Assembly: GCA_017451645.1 (NCBI GenBank)
Contig: JAFTNZ010000033.1
Location: 1-57,180 of the forward strand
Direction of reading: 5' to 3'
Origin: Bacteroidaceae bacterium
GTDB taxonomy: Bacteria; Bacteroidota; Bacteroidia; Bacteroidales; Bacteroidaceae
DNA length: 57,180 nucleotides
Part shown: positions 53,131-57,180 of the stretch, in pieces
How positions within the stretch are numbered: the first letter of the stretch is position 1
How the letters are laid out: every line of letters starts with the position of its first letter
Translations under genes and position numbers: made by a program
The notes under the pieces: model-generated
Told to the model about the DNA's origin: nothing
The model's database searches: none
Seen by the model: only the letters and a program-made list of their open reading frames with translations

Positions 53131-53194
53131 ATTTACCATTTACAAGGTACAATTTGTGTACAGCATGATAAATGGTACTTTGTAAATGGTAAAT
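53131..53194. repeat. 20-bp-arm palindrome between yitT-like gene and rdgB
   Basis: ATTTACCATTTACAAGGTAC (53131-53150) pairs with 53175-53194 with one mismatch. The right arm is followed by more TAAATGG words (53186-53200) that reach the rdgB start. No T tract, so a dispersed palindrome rather than a standard terminator. Confidence 0.65.
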
Positions 53195-53204
53195 GGTAAA
53201 TGAA

Positions 53205-53798
53205 ATGATTTTTGTAACAAACAACCGACACAAATTGGAGGAGGTTAGCGCCATCCTCGGAGACAGTATTGAACTGAAAAGCCTGAAAGAGATAGGTTGC
53301 ACCGACGACATTCCCGAAACAGCCGACACCTTGGAAGGAAACGCATTGATGAAAGCCCGTTATATCTATGAGCGCTATGGGCAGGATTGCTTTGCTGATG
53401 ACACTGGTTTGGAAGTCGATGCCTTGGATGGGGCCCCAGGTGTCTATTCTGCCCGTTATGCAGGTCCGGGACATGATTCTGAAGCCAACATGCAGAAGCT
53501 TTTGGAAGAATTGGATGGAAAAAATGACCGTCATGCACAATTTCGCACCGTTATTGCGTTAATAATAAAGGGAGAGGAGTTCCTTTTCGAGGGAGTGGTA
53601 AAGGGAACCATCCTGGAAGAGCGCGAGGGAGAAGGCGGATTCGGCTACGACCCCATCTTCCGCCCCGAAGGTTACGACCACTCTTTCGCGTTGTTGGGCA
53701 ATGACATCAAGAACCGCATTAGCCATCGTGCGCGTGCTGTGGAGAAGTTGTGCAAATTTCTTGCGGAGCATTCCCCGTGTAGTAGTTACAAGTGTTAG
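53205..53798 (+). CDS. rdgB: dITP/XTP pyrophosphatase (RdgB/HAM1 family)
   Basis: A 197-residue HAM1-family enzyme that hydrolyses dITP, ITP and XTP to the monophosphate, keeping deaminated purines out of DNA and RNA. Signature segments: [12 protein letters not shown] (substrate loop), [53 protein letters not shown] and the closing [13 protein letters not shown]. The start at 53205 ([10 protein letters not shown]) fits the family best; an ATG 12 bp upstream is inside the palindromic repeat. It is 15 bp from the porZ-like gene, so probably co-transcribed. Confidence 0.95.
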   Translation: MIFVTNNRHKLEEVSAILGDSIELKSLKEIGCTDDIPETADTLEGNALMKARYIYERYGQDCFADDTGLEVDALDGAPGVYSARYAGPGHDSEANMQKLLEELDGKNDRHAQFRTVIALIIKGEEFLFEGVVKGTILEEREGEGGFGYDPIFRPEGYDHSFALLGNDIKNRISHRARAVEKLCKFLAEHSPCSSYKC

Positions 53799-53813
53799 TA
53801 TTTTAGAGTTTGT

Positions 53814-56111
53814 ATGAAAAAACTTGTTCTTCTTTGTTTGTTGTGGTGCTTGGGAGTTGTTCTTCACGCTCAGTTGGCTGTAGGTGAGTGGCAGGCTCAC
53901 ATGGCCTATGGAAGCACCTCCATGAGTGTGTTTTTTGGCGGTAAAGTATATGCCCTGAGCAGTGGCTCGCTTTTTTCTTATGACCCCGACGACAGTGATA
54001 TTGTGACATACGACCTTGTCCATACGTTGAGTGACGTGGAAATAGCGCATATCGCTCTCTGTCGTCAGGAAAAGAAATTGTTGCTGGTTTACAGCAACGG
54101 GAACATAGACCTGATGGACGAACAGGAAGACATTTACAACATTACAGACTTGAAGAACTCGTCGTTGGCCGACAAGCGTGTGAATGGGGTGAGTGTGGAA
54201 GGCAGTCGCGCTTACTTGGCTACCAACACGGGGATTGTTGTACTGGATGTCAGGCAGCGGACTATTGCTGTCAATTATACGCTTGACAAACAGGTGGTCA
54301 GTTGTGCTGTCAGCAATGGTTATTTGTTGGCTGCTGTTCCGGGCGATGGGCTTTATAGTGGCCGTTTGTCAGACAATCTGCTCGACATCAGCAAGTGGAC
54401 CCGGATACGCACCAATACATTCACGCATCTTGTCAGCCACAAGGGGGTGCTCTATGGCTACATTCCCCGTCATGCTTTGCTTGCACTCGATCCTGCGACG
54501 GGAGAATATACCCGCGTGCTGGAGGGTACTTGCAACTATTTCAGTCTGCTTGCCGACAAACTGGCTGTAGGTACTGATGACAAACTCTATCTTTTCGAAT
54601 CTCCACAAGACTACGAGGTCATGCAAGCTCCACTGGGAGCCGTCGATGTGACTTATGGCAAGTCCACCTATTGGGTGTCGCACACCGGCGAAGGATTGGC
54701 AGGCTATATCCCCGATGGAAATACGCTGAAACAGAGCGTGGCTCCCCTCGCGTTGAATGCACCGAAGCGCAACCTCTTTTACAGGATGTTCATGCATGGA
54801 GGCAAACTATATACTTGCGGTGGAGGTATCTATCTGGATCGCTACTACAATCCCGGTACCATTCAAATGATGGATGGAAATGGCCAATGGCTTATTTATC
54901 AGGAGGAAGGCATCACAGAGCAGACCGGAAAGTCACGCTACGGGGACATCACCTCCATTGCTGTAGATCCCGATGACGACGGTCACCTGTTTGCCGCTTC
55001 GGCAGGTGAAGGGCTTTACGAGTTTCAAGACGGGAAGTTCGTCAGACTCCATACTCCGGCCAACAGCGCTATCAGCAGCGATCACCGCTATCCTAACATC
55101 GTCCGGGTAGATGGTCTCTGCTACGATGACCAGAAGAATCTGTGGGCACTCTGTGCCGGAGCTACCAACATCATTAGTGTCTATACACACGAAAAAAAGT
55201 GGGTGTCGCTTTACCATCAGGAAATTAGTCAGGTAGAAACTTTCCGCAGAACCTTTTTCGACCGTCGGGGGTGGATGTGGTTTCTGACACCGAATTATAC
55301 CAAGACAGGCATCGTTGTACTTGACCACAAGGGTACTATCGAGGACGTGTCCGACGACCGCATTGCTTACCTCTCAGACTTGACGAATCAAGATGGCGAG
55401 AAGATGAACAATGCGGAAGTGACTTGTGCCGTGGAAGAGGCCGATGGAGCCATCTGGGTGGGTACCCGGCAAGGGCTTCTTGTCATACCCAATCCGGCCA
55501 CCATATTCGATGAGGCCGACAACTTCCGCTTTACCCAGATAAAGGTACCACGCAACGATGGGACCAACTATGCCGACTATCTGATGGATGGTGTGGCCAT
55601 TACCGAGATTGCTATCGATGGTGCCAATCGCAAATGGGTGGGTACAGAATCGGGTGGCATCTATCTGCTTTCGGCAGACGGACTGGAACAGATTGCTCAT
55701 TTCACTACTGAAAACAGCCCCTTACTTTCTAATGAGATACAGAGTATTGCTGTCAACAAAGAGACCGGCTTGGTCTATATAGGCACCAGCAAAGGGTTGG
55801 TTGCCTACCAGAGTGAAGCCACTCAGGCACAATCCTCTTTTTCAGAGAGCAGTGTGCGTGCCTATCCTAATCCGGTGCGTCCCGATTATGCGGGTACGGT
55901 CAGCATCGTGGGCCTGATGATGAATTCGCAGGTGAAAATCACAGATGCCTATGGCAGCCTGATTCATGAAGGCACCTCCGTGGGAGGAAGTTTCTCTTGG
56001 GATGGGCGTAACGCGCAGGGCAAACGGGTGGCTTCCGGGGTTTACCATGTGATGGCTACCGATGAAAAGGGCGAGGAGGGGATTGTCACTAAAATCATCT
56101 TTATCAAGTGA
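53814..56111 (+). CDS. PorZ-like periplasmic beta-propeller protein with C-terminal sorting-like domain
   Basis: A 765-residue protein with a signal peptide (LVLLCLLWCLGVVLHAQ). Most of it is repeats of a two-component-regulator type propeller (GDITSIAVDPDDDGHLFAASAGEGLYEF, GAIWVGTRQGLLV, NRKWVGTESGGIYLL, GLVYIGTSKGLVAY). The last ~85 residues (VRAYPNPVRPDYAGTVSIVGL to GVYHVMATDEKGEEGIVTKIIFIK) form an Ig-like domain resembling type IX secretion A-type sorting domains. Length and layout match PorZ of Porphyromonas gingivalis, which sits on the surface and binds A-LPS for T9SS modification. No other T9SS gene is in the window, so this may be a PorZ homologue with a changed role. Confidence 0.8.
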   Translation: MKKLVLLCLLWCLGVVLHAQLAVGEWQAHMAYGSTSMSVFFGGKVYALSSGSLFSYDPDDSDIVTYDLVHTLSDVEIAHIALCRQEKKLLLVYSNGNIDLMDEQEDIYNITDLKNSSLADKRVNGVSVEGSRAYLATNTGIVVLDVRQRTIAVNYTLDKQVVSCAVSNGYLLAAVPGDGLYSGRLSDNLLDISKWTRIRTNTFTHLVSHKGVLYGYIPRHALLALDPATGEYTRVLEGTCNYFSLLADKLAVGTDDKLYLFESPQDYEVMQAPLGAVDVTYGKSTYWVSHTGEGLAGYIPDGNTLKQSVAPLALNAPKRNLFYRMFMHGGKLYTCGGGIYLDRYYNPGTIQMMDGNGQWLIYQEEGITEQTGKSRYGDITSIAVDPDDDGHLFAASAGEGLYEFQDGKFVRLHTPANSAISSDHRYPNIVRVDGLCYDDQKNLWALCAGATNIISVYTHEKKWVSLYHQEISQVETFRRTFFDRRGWMWFLTPNYTKTGIVVLDHKGTIEDVSDDRIAYLSDLTNQDGEKMNNAEVTCAVEEADGAIWVGTRQGLLVIPNPATIFDEADNFRFTQIKVPRNDGTNYADYLMDGVAITEIAIDGANRKWVGTESGGIYLLSADGLEQIAHFTTENSPLLSNEIQSIAVNKETGLVYIGTSKGLVAYQSEATQAQSSFSESSVRAYPNPVRPDYAGTVSIVGLMMNSQVKITDAYGSLIHEGTSVGGSFSWDGRNAQGKRVASGVYHVMATDEKGEEGIVTKIIFIK

Positions 56112-56212
56112 GCGGCTCCTGAATGCTTTGTTTCTGTTATTCCACCACAGGAGATACAACCTTTTTGAGATTTGTGGGCCAGACTGATGTCTTGCCCTCC
56201 TATCAGTTATAA

Positions 56213-56251
56213 GTGGGCTAAAACAGCGGATTCTTCATCGTTTTAGCCCAC
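56213..56251. terminator. inverted repeat between convergent genes
   Basis: GTGGGCTAAAAC (56213-56224) and its perfect complement (56240-56251) around a 15-nt loop, between the PorZ-like (+) and HU-HIG-like (-) genes. A probable bidirectional terminator although no long T run follows. Confidence 0.6.
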
Positions 56252-56261
56252 AAATCCACCT

Positions 56262-56885
56262 CTACTTCCTCCTTACATACACTTTGTGAGTGCCACGCCC
56301 TTCGTGGGTGATGCCGCTTTCAGGGTCGTTGCGGAAGGCTTGCAGCTCCAGAGTGGCAGCTGTGCGCGACAGGCCGGTCAGCGACACGTATTGCGCGATG
56401 TTCATGGTTGCGTGTTTGTCCAGATATTCCAAAGCACGGGCCAGTCGCTCTTCACGGGTATATTTCTGCTCGCGGATGCGTCGGGTGCCACCGCGTGTCA
56501 GAGTGCAGTTGTAGTTCGTGTCGTGGATAAGTTTCTTGTCCGGCCGGAAATATACGTCCGTCACCTGCAGGCTCTGTGCATTGAGGCTTGGTTTTCCGTC
56601 GTTCAATCCGTCCATCTCCTTCCCGCGTTTGAGTCCGATGCCGGCACGGAAAGTGCCCAGTCCGTCAATCGTCACGCTGTGTCCCAGTGCCATGACTACA
56701 GCCATTTGGTGCGTGATGTGTTTCAGTACACTTTCTGCATGTTTCGTGATGAACGGGTCAGCATTCTCCAACCATTCCAAAAACTGCTCGTGTGTGAAGT
56801 GCAGGTTGCGCTTCATGCGGTAATAGACTTGCTTCTCGCCTGTGTCATTCAAGTCCACAATTTCCTGTTTGATATACTCTGCCAT
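56262..56885 (-). CDS. HU-like DNA-binding protein with winged-helix tail (HU-HIG-like)
   Basis: A 207-residue protein of a Bacteroidetes HU-related group. Residues ~1-120 have an HU-like fold: MKRNLHFTHEQFLEWLENADPFITKHAESVLKHITHQMAVVMALGHSVTIDGLGTFRAGIG, where GLGTF stands for the GFGSF of HU. The C-terminal ~60 residues (LARALEYLDKHATMNIAQYVSLTGLSRTAATLELQAFR) look like a winged helix. It should bind DNA as a chromosome or regulatory factor. Start at 56885 (MAEYIKQEIVD) is chosen because a consensus promoter fills 56921-56952, leaving a leader of about 30 nt. Four phased operator-like sites lie just upstream of it. Confidence 0.85.
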   Translation of the reverse strand: MAEYIKQEIVDLNDTGEKQVYYRMKRNLHFTHEQFLEWLENADPFITKHAESVLKHITHQMAVVMALGHSVTIDGLGTFRAGIGLKRGKEMDGLNDGKPSLNAQSLQVTDVYFRPDKKLIHDTNYNCTLTRGGTRRIREQKYTREERLARALEYLDKHATMNIAQYVSLTGLSRTAATLELQAFRNDPESGITHEGRGTHKVYVRRK

Positions 56886-56920
56886 AGTGATGTTAAGATT
56901 AAAAGTTGGTTTGCTTGTGT

Positions 56921-56952
56921 GCAAAGTTAATAAGACTTGCTGAAAAAACAAA
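56921..56952 (-). promoter_or_regulatory. promoter of the HU-HIG-like gene
   Basis: On the minus strand TTTG (56949-56952), exactly 19 nt, then TAACTTTG (56922-56929) followed by C (56921). Full match to the Bacteroides promoter. Confidence 0.85.
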
Positions 56953-56976
56953 ATGGCTTTGCATGAAACTTTAATC

Positions 56977-57048
56977 ATCGTCGATGTTTATATAATCATC
57001 GACGATGACTATGTGATTATCGACGATGTTTATATAGTTATCGTCGAT
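56977..57048. repeat. four ATCGwCGAT sites at exact 21-bp spacing
   Basis: ATCGTCGAT at 56977-56985, ATCGACGAT at 56998-57006 and 57019-57027, ATCGTCGAT at 57040-57048; start-to-start distances are 21, 21 and 21 bp. The two forms are reverse complements, so the order is forward, reverse, reverse, forward. Spacers include TTTATATA twice. The array begins 25 bp upstream of the -33 element of the HU-HIG-like gene. Confidence 0.8.
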
Positions 57049-57180
57049 GATTAAACTTTTCTCTGTATGTTAACGATTTTAGTTGACTACTTTTCGTCTT
57101 ATTTGTATAGCAAGTTGACCCAGTTAAACAATATTTTTAATTATGGTTGACTTGTTTTTTATTTAGTCATACATTTGGTT
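57049..57180. other. window end, no gene seen
   Basis: About 130 bp of AT-rich sequence right of the operator array. No supported frame or repeat; any gene it belongs to lies outside the window. Confidence 0.5.

Noticed and set aside
56977-57048. Possible CRISPR array
   Set aside because: Units are 9 bp with 12-bp spacers, two of which are identical; it fits an operator array.

Overview
This window reads as a chromosome segment of a Bacteroidaceae bacterium (Bacteroides or Phocaeicola type). The evidence is consistent: promoters of the Bacteroides form (TTTG or TTG, about 19 nt, then TAnnTTTG) precede many genes; there is a membrane sensor of hybrid two-component type, a DUF2723 glycosyltransferase, a PorZ-like propeller protein and an HU-HIG-like DNA-binding protein; and the division and cell-wall cluster has the Bacteroidetes order. 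Assignments are from reading the sequence and from memory of the families; no database search was run.

Region 1 (1 to about 10.6 kb) looks accessory. It holds a hipBA-type kinase toxin module (antitoxin cut by the window edge), a small lipoprotein, a parA plus ribbon-helix-helix partition pair set among 40-bp centromere-like repeats, a mobile-element-type ssb, an HU protein, and two divergently transcribed proteins that fuse an AbiEi-like DNA-binding/antitoxin region to a Fic domain. The 886 bp between the two Fic genes is packed with structure: a 32-bp-period operator-like array next to the leftward gene, a perfect 17-bp-stem hairpin, and a 24 to 25-bp-period motif array that runs through the promoter and start codon of the rightward gene. 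A direct repeat of about 100 bp (53 bp identical) flanks the rightward Fic gene.

Region 2 (10.7 to 33 kb) is ordinary chromosome: flavodoxin-like protein, zinc alcohol dehydrogenase beside a truncated SDR gene, YjbR and YjbQ proteins, nadA plus an esterase, a TrmH-type methyltransferase, a DUF4294 protein, tRNA-Arg(CCU), queG, a deacetylase, a large DUF2723 membrane protein, mutS, an NtrC/NtrB-like two-component pair, ychF, lgt, and a membrane-tethered AraC regulator that has the sensor half of a hybrid two-component system but no kinase or receiver.

Region 3 (33.2 to 49.1 kb) is the complete mra/dcw cluster on the + strand: mraZ, rsmH, ftsL-like, ftsI, murE, mraY, murD, ftsW, murG, murC, ftsQ, ftsA, ftsZ. 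These genes make and flip lipid-linked peptidoglycan precursor and build the divisome. A canonical MraZ box lies upstream of mraZ, so the cluster is probably autoregulated by MraZ.

Region 4 (49.2 to 57.2 kb) has leuS, a YitT-family membrane protein, rdgB, a PorZ-like protein and an HU-HIG-like gene. A roughly 105-bp palindromic element with AGACCC/GGGTCT ends occurs twice: once inside the open leuS reading frame and once at the leuS/yitT junction, where it supplies the yitT N-terminus. The HU-HIG-like gene is preceded by four ATCGwCGAT sites at exact 21-bp spacing upstream of a consensus promoter.
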